A stretch of DNA of 64,000 nt from Lachnospiraceae bacterium (GTDB lineage: Bacteria; Bacillota; Clostridia; Lachnospirales; Lachnospiraceae). The position numbers and the translations under genes are program-made. Positions 32,473-40,541 of this stretch are shown piece by piece. The notes beneath the pieces are model-generated. The model was given only the letters and a program-made list of their open reading frames with translations, did no database searches and had not been told where the DNA came from. The DNA lies in contig JAFZLD010000018.1 in NCBI GenBank assembly GCA_017553505.1, positions 246,623 through 310,622 of the forward strand. The letters are read 5' to 3'. Every line of letters begins with the position of its first letter. Within the stretch, counting starts at the first letter, position 1.

Positions 32473-33432
32473 ATGAGAAAGTTAAAATCATTGTTATTGG
32501 TGGGATTACTTGTTCTTTCATGCGTTCTTACAGCGTGTGGCGGTGGCAAGAAGGGCGGCAACATCAAAGTCGGTGTTGTTAACAACCCTCCTTCAGAGTC
32601 CGGTTATCGTGAAGCTAACGTAAAGGACATGGAAGCAGTATTCTCAGCAGAAAACGGCTACGAACTTAAGACAGCTTACAGCATCAAGAACGACGAGCAG
32701 CTTCAGGCAGCTCAGGGCTTCATCACTGAAGGTGTTGACTATCTTCTTATCTCCGCAGCAGAGACTACAGGTTGGGACGAAGTTCTTAAGAAGGCCAAGG
32801 AAGCCGGCATTAAGGTTTATCTCTTCGACCGTATGATCGACGTTGACGAAAGCCTCTACGAAGCAGCAGTTGTTTCCGATATGGCTAAGGAAGGCGAAAC
32901 CGCAGTTAAGTGGTTACTTGACCAGAACCTTTCCGAGTACAACGTTATTCACATCCAGGGTGCTATGGGTTCCGACGCTCAGATCGGACGTACCGGTGCT
33001 TTGGACGAGCAGTTCGCATCCGGCAAGATGACCAAGGTTGTTCAGCAGACAGCTACATGGGACGAAGCAGAAGCTAAGAACATCGTTGAATCCGTTATCA
33101 ACAGCGGCGCAAGCTTCAACGTAATCTACGCAGAGAACGACGGTATGGCTAAGGGCGCAGTTGCAGCTCTTGACGAGCACGGTATCACCCACGGTGTTGA
33201 CGGCGACGTTATCGTTATGGGATTTGACTGCAACAAGTGGGCATTAAGAGAACTCCTTGCAGGCAAGTGGAACTACGATGGACAGTGCAGCCCCTTCCAG
33301 GCTCAGATCATCAGCGACCTTATTAAGGGAACCAAGACCGCTTCTTCCAAGAAGATTATCAACGAAGAAAAGGGATTTGACGCTAAGGCTCTTACTCAGA
33401 GCGACATCGACACCTACGGTTTAGGTGAATAA
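32473..33432 (+). CDS. Sugar ABC transporter substrate-binding lipoprotein
   Basis: A 319-residue lipoprotein with signal peptide and lipobox LTAC. It is a type 1 periplasmic binding protein related to YtfQ/RbsB: GWDEVLKKAKEAGIKVYLFDRMIDV, YNVIHIQGAMGSDAQIGR, VIYAENDGMAKGAVAAL and MGFDCNKWALREL. It is more distant from YtfQ than the binder at 28592. GGAGGAAAG precedes the ATG. Codon choice is strongly biased (GTT, GCA, AAG, AAC), a sign of high expression, which suits the binding subunit of an importer. A stable hairpin separates it from the ATPase gene. Confidence 0.9.
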   Translation: MRKLKSLLLVGLLVLSCVLTACGGGKKGGNIKVGVVNNPPSESGYREANVKDMEAVFSAENGYELKTAYSIKNDEQLQAAQGFITEGVDYLLISAAETTGWDEVLKKAKEAGIKVYLFDRMIDVDESLYEAAVVSDMAKEGETAVKWLLDQNLSEYNVIHIQGAMGSDAQIGRTGALDEQFASGKMTKVVQQTATWDEAEAKNIVESVINSGASFNVIYAENDGMAKGAVAALDEHGITHGVDGDVIVMGFDCNKWALRELLAGKWNYDGQCSPFQAQIISDLIKGTKTASSKKIINEEKGFDAKALTQSDIDTYGLGE

Positions 33433-33451
33433 TCAGTAGAAACCATTATGG

Positions 33452-33489
33452 CGCAGCTGAGCTGTATAAAAGCAGCCCGGCTGCGTTTT
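33452..33489 (+). terminator. Intercistronic hairpin, probable attenuator or mRNA-stabilising element
   Basis: CGCAGC (33452-33457) and GCTG (33461-33464) pair with CAGC (33473-33476) and GCTGCG (33480-33485), followed by TTTT. Such hairpins between binding-protein and ATPase genes keep the binder in excess; partial termination is equally possible. Confidence 0.65.
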
Positions 33490-33507
33490 GGTTAGGGAGG
33501 AATAAGA

Positions 33508-35007
33508 ATGCAGGAAGAAATTTTACTGCAGATGAAAGGCATAGATAAGAAATTCCCCGGTGTTTTGGCACTTAACGGTGTGGACTTTACCTTAAGAAAA
33601 GGTGAAATCCATGCCCTTATGGGCGAGAACGGCGCAGGTAAGTCTACCCTTATTAAGGTACTTACCGGGGTATATCAAAAGGACGGCGGCGAGATTTCTC
33701 TCGAAGGACAGAACGTTTCCATCAAGTCCCCTCAGGACGCTCAGAACAAAGGTATCAGCACGGTTTATCAGGAGATAACTCTGTGCCCTAACCTTACTGT
33801 GGCTGAGAATATGTTCATCGGCCGTGAGAACGGTTCATGGATTAAGCGTAAAGAACGCGAGAAACGTGCGGACGAAATCCTCGGCGGACTCGGCATTCCC
33901 GCGAGAAGCACTCAGCAGCTCGGGGATTGTTCTTTGGCCGTTCAGCAGATGGTTGCAATCGCGCGTGCGGTTGATATGAATTGTAAAGTCCTTATATTGG
34001 ACGAGCCCACATCTTCTCTTGATGACAAAGAAGTAAACATGCTCTTTGACCTTATGAGAGACTTAAAGAGCAAGGGCGTAGGTATTATTTTCGTAACTCA
34101 CTTCCTTGAGCAGGTGTACGAAGTCAGCGACCGTATCACGGTTCTTCGTAACGGCGAGCTCGTAGGAGAGTATCCTGTAGAGAAGCTTCCGAGAGTTGAG
34201 CTTGTATCCAAGATGATGGGTAAAGATCTCGACGAATTAAGCACACTCGGAGAGCACGAAGAAAAGAAAACTATTGTAAATGATGTGTTATACGAAGCAG
34301 AAGGCTTATCAAGCAGTGAAGCGCAACCCTTTGATTTCTCCATAAGAAGAGGAGAAGTTAACGGATTCACGGGACTCTTGGGATCCGGCCGAAGCGAGAG
34401 CGTAAGAGCAATATTTGGTGCCGATAAGGTTAACGGCGGCACCGTTAAGATAAAGGGCGAGCAGGTTAAGGTTACCAAGCCCATCGATGCAATGAAGCAC
34501 GGTATCGGTTACCTTGCGGAAGACAGAAAGCGCGACGGTATTATCGCAGAGCTTAGCGTACGCGAGAACATCATTCTTGCGCTGCAGGTTATGAACGGTA
34601 TGTTTAAGCCCATAAGCCGCAGCGAGCAGGAAGCCTTCGCGGATGAGTACATTAAGGTTCTTAACATCAAGACCGCAAGCCGCGAGACTCCCGTAGGTTC
34701 ACTCAGCGGCGGTAACCAGCAGAAGGTTATCCTTGCAAGATGGCTCCTTACTCACCCGGATTATTTAATCCTAGACGAGCCTACCAGAGGTATCGACGTA
34801 GGTACCAAACTTGAAATACAGAAACTTGTGCTTAAACTGGCCGAAGAAGGCGTGAGCGTAACCTTTATTTCGTCGGAAGTCGAGGAAATGCTTCGTACCT
34901 GCAGCCGCCTCATCGTAATGCGCGACAGACGCATCGTAGGCGAGCTTAAAGGCAAGGATCTAAACCAGACACAGGTAATGAAGACTATTGCGGGAGGAGA
35001 AGCTTAA
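33508..35007 (+). CDS. Sugar ABC transporter ATP-binding protein, two NBDs (YtfR/RbsA/MglA-like)
   Basis: A 499-residue ATPase with two nucleotide-binding halves, as in carbohydrate CUT2 importers. The first has Walker A GENGAGKST and Walker B VLILDEPTSSLD. The second has a degenerate Walker A (GLLGSGRSES), signature LSGGNQQK and Walker B YLILDEPTRGID. The first signature is also degenerate (LGDCSLAVQQM for the usual LSxxxxQ). GGGAGG lies eight bases before the ATG. It is followed by two permeases, the layout of the YtfQRT-YjfF furanose system. Confidence 0.94.
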   Translation: MQEEILLQMKGIDKKFPGVLALNGVDFTLRKGEIHALMGENGAGKSTLIKVLTGVYQKDGGEISLEGQNVSIKSPQDAQNKGISTVYQEITLCPNLTVAENMFIGRENGSWIKRKEREKRADEILGGLGIPARSTQQLGDCSLAVQQMVAIARAVDMNCKVLILDEPTSSLDDKEVNMLFDLMRDLKSKGVGIIFVTHFLEQVYEVSDRITVLRNGELVGEYPVEKLPRVELVSKMMGKDLDELSTLGEHEEKKTIVNDVLYEAEGLSSSEAQPFDFSIRRGEVNGFTGLLGSGRSESVRAIFGADKVNGGTVKIKGEQVKVTKPIDAMKHGIGYLAEDRKRDGIIAELSVRENIILALQVMNGMFKPISRSEQEAFADEYIKVLNIKTASRETPVGSLSGGNQQKVILARWLLTHPDYLILDEPTRGIDVGTKLEIQKLVLKLAEEGVSVTFISSEVEEMLRTCSRLIVMRDRRIVGELKGKDLNQTQVMKTIAGGEA

Positions 35008-35008
35008 G

Positions 35009-36088
35009 ATGAAAAAGAATAACAAAAAGTTCTTAAGCGGCGGCCTCGGCCAGCTTACAATTCCGCTTATAGCAATTGCATTATTATTTATCTTTAACCT
35101 TATAAGAGACCCGGGCTTCTTCAGCATCGGAATCTCTCACAACAACGACGGCAACGCGGTACTTGCCGGCAACTTAATCAGTATCATCAACGGTGCCAGC
35201 GAACTTGCGGTTCTTGCAATGGGCATGACCCTTGTTACCGCAGCCTGCGGCGGACAGGATATTTCAGTCGGCGCGGCAGCAGCCATTGCCGGCAGCGTAT
35301 TCGTCAAGGTACTTAAGTCAGGCTCCGGCATATCCGGTGGCACAGTGCTTCTTGCTTTTGTCGCAGCATGTATCGTAGCTATGCTCTTCGGTACCTTCAA
35401 CGGTGTACTCGTAGCGGTGTTTAAGATACAACCGATGATAGCGACGCTGATCCTATACACGTGCGGCCGCTCGATTGCATACTGGATAAACGGCGGCGCG
35501 ACACCTACTGTCAGCAGCCACATCATTACCGCTATCGGAAGCTTTATTCCGGGCATCCCGATTCCGACACCGGTACTTATAGTTGCACTTGTAGCAATAT
35601 TGTTTAAGCTCCTGTTCCACTTCACATCCCTCGAACTCTTCACACAGTCCGTAGGTATCAACGGAAGCGCGGCAAGACTTAACGGTATCAACTCAACATT
35701 TATCAAGCTTTTGTCCTTCATCATCCTCGGCGTGTGCGTAGCGGTTGCAGGCACCATCGGTGTAAGCAGACTCAGCCTTATCAACCACGAAACCCTCCTT
35801 CTTGATGTGGAAATGGACACCATTCTTGCGGTTGCGATCGGCGGTAACAGCTTAGGCGGCGGTAAGTTCAAGATAAGCGGCAGTATCATCGGCGCTTACG
35901 TCATCCAGATGCTCACCACCACCCTTTATGCCATGAAGGTTTCATCCACGGACGTTAAGGCTTACAAAGCCATCGTAATCGTGCTCCTCGTGGTAATCGG
36001 TTCTCCCGTGGTTAAGCAGCGCTTCGGTAAGCTGTTAGAGCGCATCTCAAGTAAAAAGAAAATAACTGTGAAAGGAGCGGAAGAATAA
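35009..36088 (+). CDS. Sugar ABC transporter permease (YtfT-like)
   Basis: A 359-residue CUT2 permease with eight to ten helices. The conserved loop ELAVLAMGMTLVTAACGGQDISVGAAAAIAG corresponds to the GGIDLSVG motif of RbsC, and VAIGGNSLGGGKFKISGSIIGA to the EAA-like coupling loop. The ATG lies one base after the ATPase stop, with GGAGG 11 bases upstream. It overlaps the next permease by one base (TAATG). Two different permeases with a YtfQ-like binder suggest a furanose-type sugar as substrate; this is inferred from the gene set. Confidence 0.92.
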   Translation: MKKNNKKFLSGGLGQLTIPLIAIALLFIFNLIRDPGFFSIGISHNNDGNAVLAGNLISIINGASELAVLAMGMTLVTAACGGQDISVGAAAAIAGSVFVKVLKSGSGISGGTVLLAFVAACIVAMLFGTFNGVLVAVFKIQPMIATLILYTCGRSIAYWINGGATPTVSSHIITAIGSFIPGIPIPTPVLIVALVAILFKLLFHFTSLELFTQSVGINGSAARLNGINSTFIKLLSFIILGVCVAVAGTIGVSRLSLINHETLLLDVEMDTILAVAIGGNSLGGGKFKISGSIIGAYVIQMLTTTLYAMKVSSTDVKAYKAIVIVLLVVIGSPVVKQRFGKLLERISSKKKITVKGAEE

Positions 36089-37119
36089 TGAAGAATCCAT
36101 TCGGTAAAAGAAAAGAACCGCTCACAGACACACAGCTTCTTATGACCATCACCATCGGCATATTCGTGGTGATGTACATCCTCGCGATGACACTTCTCGG
36201 CGGCGGTTTCTTACACGCTCAGCAGATTTTTGACATGCTTAACGACAACGCAAGCTTAATTATCGTATCCTGCGGTCTTACCATCGTAATGATCGGCGGC
36301 GGTATCGATATCAGCGTCGGCGCGGTAACGTCCCTCGTAGTAATGAGCTGCGTTCTCTACCTAAACAACGGCGGCAACGTATTCGTCTCGATACTGCTTG
36401 CTCTCGGCATCGGCCTCGCATTCGGCCTTGTACAGGGCTTCCTTATCAGTTACCTCGAGATTCAGCCGTTTATCGTAACCCTGGCGGGTATGTTCTTTGC
36501 AAGAGGTATGACCACCATTCTTTCGGTTAACCCTCAGAAAGTCGACCACGCTGCTTTTGCCAAGGTGCGAGATACACAGATAGTTATCCCCTGGCTTGGA
36601 TACACTGCGAAGAACGGTAACCTCGTTCCTGCGCGAATCGAGCTTGGTGTTATAGTTGCTTTAATATGCGTGGCATTTATCTTTGTCCTGCTTAAGTACC
36701 TCCGTCTCGGCCGTAACTTCTACGCAATGGGCGGTAACCAGACCAGTGCCCTGATGCTGGGTATTAATGTCAAAAGAACACGTTTCTTTAGCTACATCTT
36801 AAGCGGCCTCTTAAGCGGTATCTCCGGTTTCGTCTTCATGATGCACACCGGCGCAGGTAATGCCACCAACGCAGCCGGCATGGAAATGAACGCAATCGCT
36901 TCTTCCATCATCGGCGGCACCCTTCTTACAGGCGGTGTGGGCAACGTCATCGGTACTTTCTTTGGCACCATGACCCTTACCACCATTAAGAAGATTGTAG
37001 TATCCAGCGGCCTTAACGATCCCTGGTGGCAGAGTATCACCACCGGCGGCATGCTTTGCTTCTTCATCCTCTTGCAAAGCGTAGTGCTCGGTCGCAGATC
37101 CAAAAAGAAAAAATCATAG
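36088..37119 (+). CDS. Sugar ABC transporter permease (YjfF-like)
   Basis: A 343-residue second CUT2 permease. It carries SCGLTIVMIGGGIDISVGAVTSL, the family GGIDLSVG loop, and ASSIIGGTLLTGGVGNVIGTFFG, the coupling loop. SALMLGINVKRTRFFSYILSGLLSG is also typical of YjfF. The start lies in the stop of the previous permease, so the heterodimer subunits are translationally coupled. It ends the importer operon. Confidence 0.92.
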   Translation: MKNPFGKRKEPLTDTQLLMTITIGIFVVMYILAMTLLGGGFLHAQQIFDMLNDNASLIIVSCGLTIVMIGGGIDISVGAVTSLVVMSCVLYLNNGGNVFVSILLALGIGLAFGLVQGFLISYLEIQPFIVTLAGMFFARGMTTILSVNPQKVDHAAFAKVRDTQIVIPWLGYTAKNGNLVPARIELGVIVALICVAFIFVLLKYLRLGRNFYAMGGNQTSALMLGINVKRTRFFSYILSGLLSGISGFVFMMHTGAGNATNAAGMEMNAIASSIIGGTLLTGGVGNVIGTFFGTMTLTTIKKIVVSSGLNDPWWQSITTGGMLCFFILLQSVVLGRRSKKKKS

Positions 37120-37140
37120 TTTTTTGTGTAATCCTTCCCA

Positions 37141-37180
37141 CAAAAGGCGTCCCGGTCATCTCCCCGGGGCGTCTTTGTGT
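37141..37180 (+). terminator. Terminator of the sugar importer operon
   Basis: CAAAAGGCGTCCC (37141-37153) pairs with GGGGCGTCTTTG (37166-37177), one bulge and wobbles, followed by a short T-rich stretch. Confidence 0.65.
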
Positions 37181-37220
37181 TATTATAGATATGTGTCATG
37201 AAAAATTTTAAAAAGACCTA

Positions 37221-37251
37221 TTGACCTTACAGTGCACTATAATGATAAAAC
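37221..37251 (+). promoter_or_regulatory. MerR-type promoter with 19-bp spacer and central dyad
   Basis: TTGACC (37221-37226) and TAAAAC (37246-37251) are separated by 19 bases. The spacer holds the near-perfect palindrome TTACAGTG-CACTATAA (37227-37242). An overlong spacer with a central dyad is the hallmark of MerR-family operators, so autoregulation by the next gene is likely. Confidence 0.7.
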
Positions 37252-37274
37252 GGTTTCAGAAAGGAGGATGTGAC

Positions 37275-38087
37275 ATGACGATTAAGGAATTTGCAAGTCT
37301 TTGCGGCTGCAATCCCCAGACACTTAGATACTACGATCACACGAATCTGCTGAAACCGGTTAAGGTGGATGAGTGGACGGGATATCGTTACTATGATGAA
37401 GAACAGGCACTTTCTTTTGTAAAGATTAAGAACCTTCAGACTGCGGGATTTACAATCGAAGAGATTAAGGCGCTCCTTGACGCAAGCGATGAAGAAGTCT
37501 ATGACGCCTTCACGGCTAAGATTGAAGAGCAGCGCGACAGACTGCAGAAAATGTTGGATTTACGTCAGTCATACCAAAACGAAATGGCACAGATGAAAAT
37601 TAAAATTAAAGAGATAGTTGATTCTATTAAGAAGGACATGGCCGATTACGATCCTACCGAGGAATTCGGTATGGATAAGGCCACTTATGACAAGCACACC
37701 GCAGACGTTACCAAGATGTTTGAGGATATGCTCGATGAGACTAACATCGAGAACGTAAAGCTTCCCGGTGACACCGAAGATTACGATAAGAAGGTCGACA
37801 TCGACAAGGACTTTCTTAAGAATCCCGTGTGGGAGGTTGTCTATGAGAATCACGGCTGGAATTATGTTAAGGATTTCTACGATAAGTTTTCAGAACTTGA
37901 AGACGGTAAAGAGTATTCCCTTCTTTTCCTGGTAAAAGAAGATAAGAGCAACAGAACGGGCTTCTCGAATACCATTATGAGCATGCTTCTTGACTCTAAT
38001 GAGGGCAAGAACAGGAAGCTTAACTGCAACGTTTACTTTTCAGAGGATAATAAGAATCACTTCTGGTTGCTTAAGAAGAGAGTATAG
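37275..38087 (+). CDS. MerR-family transcriptional regulator with C-terminal effector-binding-like domain
   Basis: A 270-residue regulator. The N-terminal MerR domain is clear: TIKEFASLCGCNPQTLRYYDHTNLLKPV, then YRYYDEEQALSFVKIKNLQTAGFTIEEIKALL. A long dimerisation helix (about 75-120) follows. The C-terminal 130 residues (HGWNYVKDFYDKF, YSLLFLVKEDKSN, NHFWLLKKRV) are of no family I recognise and may bind a ligand. AAAGGAGG precedes the ATG. It is a single gene with a MerR-type promoter and its own terminator. Confidence 0.9.
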   Translation: MTIKEFASLCGCNPQTLRYYDHTNLLKPVKVDEWTGYRYYDEEQALSFVKIKNLQTAGFTIEEIKALLDASDEEVYDAFTAKIEEQRDRLQKMLDLRQSYQNEMAQMKIKIKEIVDSIKKDMADYDPTEEFGMDKATYDKHTADVTKMFEDMLDETNIENVKLPGDTEDYDKKVDIDKDFLKNPVWEVVYENHGWNYVKDFYDKFSELEDGKEYSLLFLVKEDKSNRTGFSNTIMSMLLDSNEGKNRKLNCNVYFSEDNKNHFWLLKKRV

Positions 38088-38103
38088 CATTTTTCTAAGT
38101 AAA

Positions 38104-38132
38104 GGCGTCGGGGACTGTCTCCGGCGCTTTTT
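38104..38132 (+). terminator. Rho-independent terminator
   Basis: GCGTCGGGGA (38105-38114) pairs, with two wobbles, with TCTCCGGCGC (38118-38127), followed by five Ts. Confidence 0.85.
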
Positions 38133-38153
38133 GTTAGGCGACGAGCCAAGCGG

Positions 38154-38230
38154 CTGATGTGCTTGCACAATCAGACATTTGGCGACCGCATACAATCTCG
38201 GATTTCATCTTTAAGAAATCCGATGATTGT
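38154..38230. repeat. Two adjacent inverted repeats upstream of the TlpA operon promoter
   Basis: The first, 38154-38174, reads CTGATGTGC-TT-GCAC-A-ATCAG. The second, 38192-38230, pairs ACAATCTCGGATTTC with GAAATCCGATGATTGT (one bulged T) across an eight-base loop. Neither has a T run. They lie 20-100 bases upstream of the extended -10 promoter and may be operators or a relic of a mobile repeat. Confidence 0.6.
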
Positions 38231-38251
38231 GTGGCACTTGGGGGAGCGGTT

Positions 38252-38260
38252 TGGTATAAT
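38252..38260 (+). promoter_or_regulatory. Extended -10 promoter of the TlpA operon
   Basis: TGGTATAAT is a perfect extended -10 element; no good -35 lies 17 bases upstream. The leader would be about 30 bases. Confidence 0.6.
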
Positions 38261-38296
38261 ACAAAGAAAATGAATTTTCGTGGGGAGAATTTGGAT

Positions 38297-38896
38297 ATGA
38301 GAAAAAAATATTTGGTACCTGTCTTTCTGGCAGTGATTATGGCTGTTTCGGCGTGCGCCCGGGGAGGAGCATCCACGTCATTTGATTCGGAGCAGACTTC
38401 GGTGGTGGAGACACCGGAGACTGAGGAAGAAGAGTATTACTACGGAGAGTACAAGGAACTCAAGGAAGGCGACAGAGCGCCCTGGTTCAAGGCTACGCTT
38501 GTCGACGGAAGTTCTTTTGACATTAAGGATAATTTGGGCAAGGTAATTTTAGTCAATTTCTGGGCTACATGGTGCGGACCTTGTGTGGGCGAGATGCCTG
38601 CTTTTGAGAGTCTGTACAGCGATTACGGCCCGGACAGCGATGTTGTGATTGTTGCGGTGGATTGCGCAGAGGGCAGCAGAATCGTCGATAAGTTTGTAAG
38701 CGATAACGGATATACTTTCCCGGTGGCTTACGATACGAACGGGGAGATATGCGATCAGTACCCTACCGGCGGAATTCCTTATACCGTAATAATCGGCAAG
38801 GACGGATATATTAAGAGTATCCACCTCGGCGCGAGAGATGCTGACTATCAGTATCAGATATACAAAGAAGATATAGAGGCCGCGTTGGCGGAGTAG
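38297..38896 (+). CDS. TlpA-family thioredoxin-like lipoprotein
   Basis: A 199-residue exported thiol-disulfide protein. The signal peptide ends in a lipobox (VSAC). After an acidic linker (ETPETEEEEYYYGEY) the thioredoxin fold begins, with the active site WATWCGPCVGEMPAF and the cis-proline segment GGIPYTVIIGKDGYIKSIHLG. Such AhpC/TSA-type TlpA proteins act as extracytoplasmic reductases or peroxide-linked thiol proteins. GGGGAG lies ten bases before the ATG. The next genes (CXXC membrane peptide and 4Fe-4S membrane protein) presumably supply electrons to it. Confidence 0.92.
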   Translation: MRKKYLVPVFLAVIMAVSACARGGASTSFDSEQTSVVETPETEEEEYYYGEYKELKEGDRAPWFKATLVDGSSFDIKDNLGKVILVNFWATWCGPCVGEMPAFESLYSDYGPDSDVVIVAVDCAEGSRIVDKFVSDNGYTFPVAYDTNGEICDQYPTGGIPYTVIIGKDGYIKSIHLGARDADYQYQIYKEDIEAALAE

Positions 38897-38899
38897 AGT

Positions 38900-39037
38900 A
38901 TGAACAAGAAACTATTAACGGGGGGACTCATTATAGCAGGAATAATTTTGCTGGCTGTCGGTATTGCGACGGGTGGCGCGAGTGATGTGCTTAATAAAGC
39001 GATTCGCATCTGCTATGAGTGTGTCGGTATAGGATGA
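38900..39037 (+). CDS. CD1871A-family CXXC small membrane protein
   Basis: A 45-residue protein. One helix (LTGGLIIAGIILLAVGIATGG) is followed by DVLNKAIRICYECVGIG, whose C-x-x-C and Ile-Gly ending match the CD1871A-type small CXXC proteins of clostridia. Those are usually encoded, as here, between a TlpA-like thioredoxin and a 4Fe-4S membrane protein. It begins three bases after the tlpA stop and overlaps the next gene by four bases (ATGA). The CXXC probably relays electrons or thiol exchange at the membrane. Confidence 0.88.
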   Translation: MNKKLLTGGLIIAGIILLAVGIATGGASDVLNKAIRICYECVGIG

Positions 39038-39870
39038 AGATTGGGCGAAGAAGGCTTACGCAGGTAATCGCTGCGGTGCTGTACAATTGCAATTTCACAG
39101 GGTTTGCTTCCGGCAGTATCTATAAGGGAGAGCTTAAGAACGCCTGCGTTCCGGGACTTAACTGCTATTCGTGTCCGGGGGCTGTGGGTTCATGCCCTTT
39201 GGGAAGCCTTCAGCAGAGCTTAGTATCGTCCAAATATAGGGTTCCTTACTATATGCTTGGAATGATTCTTTTGCTCGGCGCGTTGCTCGGAAGGTTCGTA
39301 TGCGGATTCCTATGCCCCTTCGGATTGTTGCAGGAGCTTCTGTACAAGATTCCGACGAAGAAAATTAAAAAGGGAAAGTGGTCAAGAGCGCTGTCGTATG
39401 TTAAGTATGTTGTGCTGGCAGTGTTTGTAATGGTAATCCCCTTGGCGTCTGCGGTTCCCGGATTCTGTAAGTATATTTGCCCGCAGGGTATCATTGAGGG
39501 CGCGATTCCGCTTGCTATCGCGGACGGTGATGTGAGAGCGATGCTTGGAAAGTTGTTTTCTTTTAAGCTCGTGATAGCAGTCATTATAATTGTGGCAGCG
39601 GTATTTATCTTCAGAGTGTTCTGCAGGTTTATATGTCCGCTCGGCGCGATTTATTCTTTCTTTAACCGTGTCAGCGTCGCAAGGATGGAAGTGGACGAGG
39701 CAAAGTGTACACATTGTAAGGCATGCGTGCGCTTCTGCAAGATGGATATTAAGAAGGTGGGCGACGCCGAATGCATTCAGTGCGGCGAGTGCGCGGGCGT
39801 GTGCGAGGCTTGCGCGATAGCAAGGAAGCCTTTGACAGTTAAGAAGGGTGAAATTTTAACAAAGGAATAA
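39034..39870 (+). CDS. Membrane 4Fe-4S protein (NapH/YccM-like)
   Basis: A 278-residue membrane protein with about six helices. It has paired CP motifs (FVCGFLCPFGLLQE and FCRFICPLGAIYSFF), an additional KYICPQGIIEG, an N-terminal CYSCPGAVGSCPLG and C-terminal [4Fe-4S] motifs CTHCKACVRFC and CIQCGECAGVC. This is the build of NapH/YccM/CcoG relatives that move electrons through the membrane. Its start overlaps the CXXC peptide gene. With TlpA it should form an extracytoplasmic reducing pathway; the electron source could be the flavodoxin encoded next. Confidence 0.92.
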   Translation: MKIGRRRLTQVIAAVLYNCNFTGFASGSIYKGELKNACVPGLNCYSCPGAVGSCPLGSLQQSLVSSKYRVPYYMLGMILLLGALLGRFVCGFLCPFGLLQELLYKIPTKKIKKGKWSRALSYVKYVVLAVFVMVIPLASAVPGFCKYICPQGIIEGAIPLAIADGDVRAMLGKLFSFKLVIAVIIIVAAVFIFRVFCRFICPLGAIYSFFNRVSVARMEVDEAKCTHCKACVRFCKMDIKKVGDAECIQCGECAGVCEACAIARKPLTVKKGEILTKE

Positions 39871-39885
39871 AGGAGATATGGATAC

Positions 39886-40416
39886 ATGAAAACATTGGTA
39901 GTTTACACATCGCAGACAGGCTTCACCAAGATGTACGCGGAGAAACTCGCGGAGAGGCTGCAGGCAGACTGCTTCACCGTTGAAGAATTGAAAAAGAAAG
40001 ATGATGCTTTTTTTGAGAGCTACGAAGCTATAGTATTCGGTGGCTGGGCAATGGCCGGCAAGGTTGTGAAAGCTGAGTGGCTCCTTGGTAAAGAGCCCGC
40101 CTGGAAGGGTAAGAAGCTTGCAATCTTTTGTGTAGGTGCGACACCTGTGGATAGCCCGCTTGTGGAGCAAGCTATGGCCAGGGTAGTGCCGGATGAGCTT
40201 AAGGACAGTGTCGGCGTGTTCTATTGCCCGGGCGGTCTTAACTACGATAAGATGAAGCTTCCGTCCAAGATGATGATGAAGGCATACGCTTCAATGCTTG
40301 CCAAGAAAAAGGATCAGACAGAAGACGATAAGAAGATGGCTGAGATGGTGGCAACATCCTACGATATCAGCGATGTGAAGTACCTCGAACCCATAGTAGA
40401 ATATATTGAGAAATAA
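39886..40416 (+). CDS. Flavodoxin-domain protein
   Basis: A 176-residue cytosolic flavoprotein. The FMN-phosphate loop is VVYTSQTGFTKMYAE, then YEAIVFGGWAMAGK and LAIFCVGATPVDSP. It resembles Flavodoxin_5 and the HemG-like group rather than classical short-chain flavodoxins. AGGAG lies ten bases before the ATG. Last gene of the TlpA operon, followed by a strong terminator. Confidence 0.88.
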   Translation: MKTLVVYTSQTGFTKMYAEKLAERLQADCFTVEELKKKDDAFFESYEAIVFGGWAMAGKVVKAEWLLGKEPAWKGKKLAIFCVGATPVDSPLVEQAMARVVPDELKDSVGVFYCPGGLNYDKMKLPSKMMMKAYASMLAKKKDQTEDDKKMAEMVATSYDISDVKYLEPIVEYIEK

Positions 40417-40424
40417 GCTTAAGA

Positions 40425-40459
40425 GGGAATATTTTCCGAATTGGAAAATATTCCCTTTC
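40425..40459 (+). terminator. Strong hairpin terminator
   Basis: GGGAATATTTTCC (40425-40437) pairs perfectly with GGAAAATATTCCC (40443-40455) across a five-base loop; only three Ts follow. Confidence 0.78.
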
Positions 40460-40477
40460 CAATTTGTACAAATGCTG

Positions 40478-40486
40478 TGTTATAAT
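40478..40486 (+). promoter_or_regulatory. Extended -10 promoter of the MFS/XRE operon
   Basis: TGTTATAAT matches the extended -10 consensus; the -35 region (CCAATT) is poor. Confidence 0.55.
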
Positions 40487-40541
40487 CGAAATACAGACAA
40501 TGTACACTTTAACCATAACAAGACAGCAGTGAGGTATAGTT

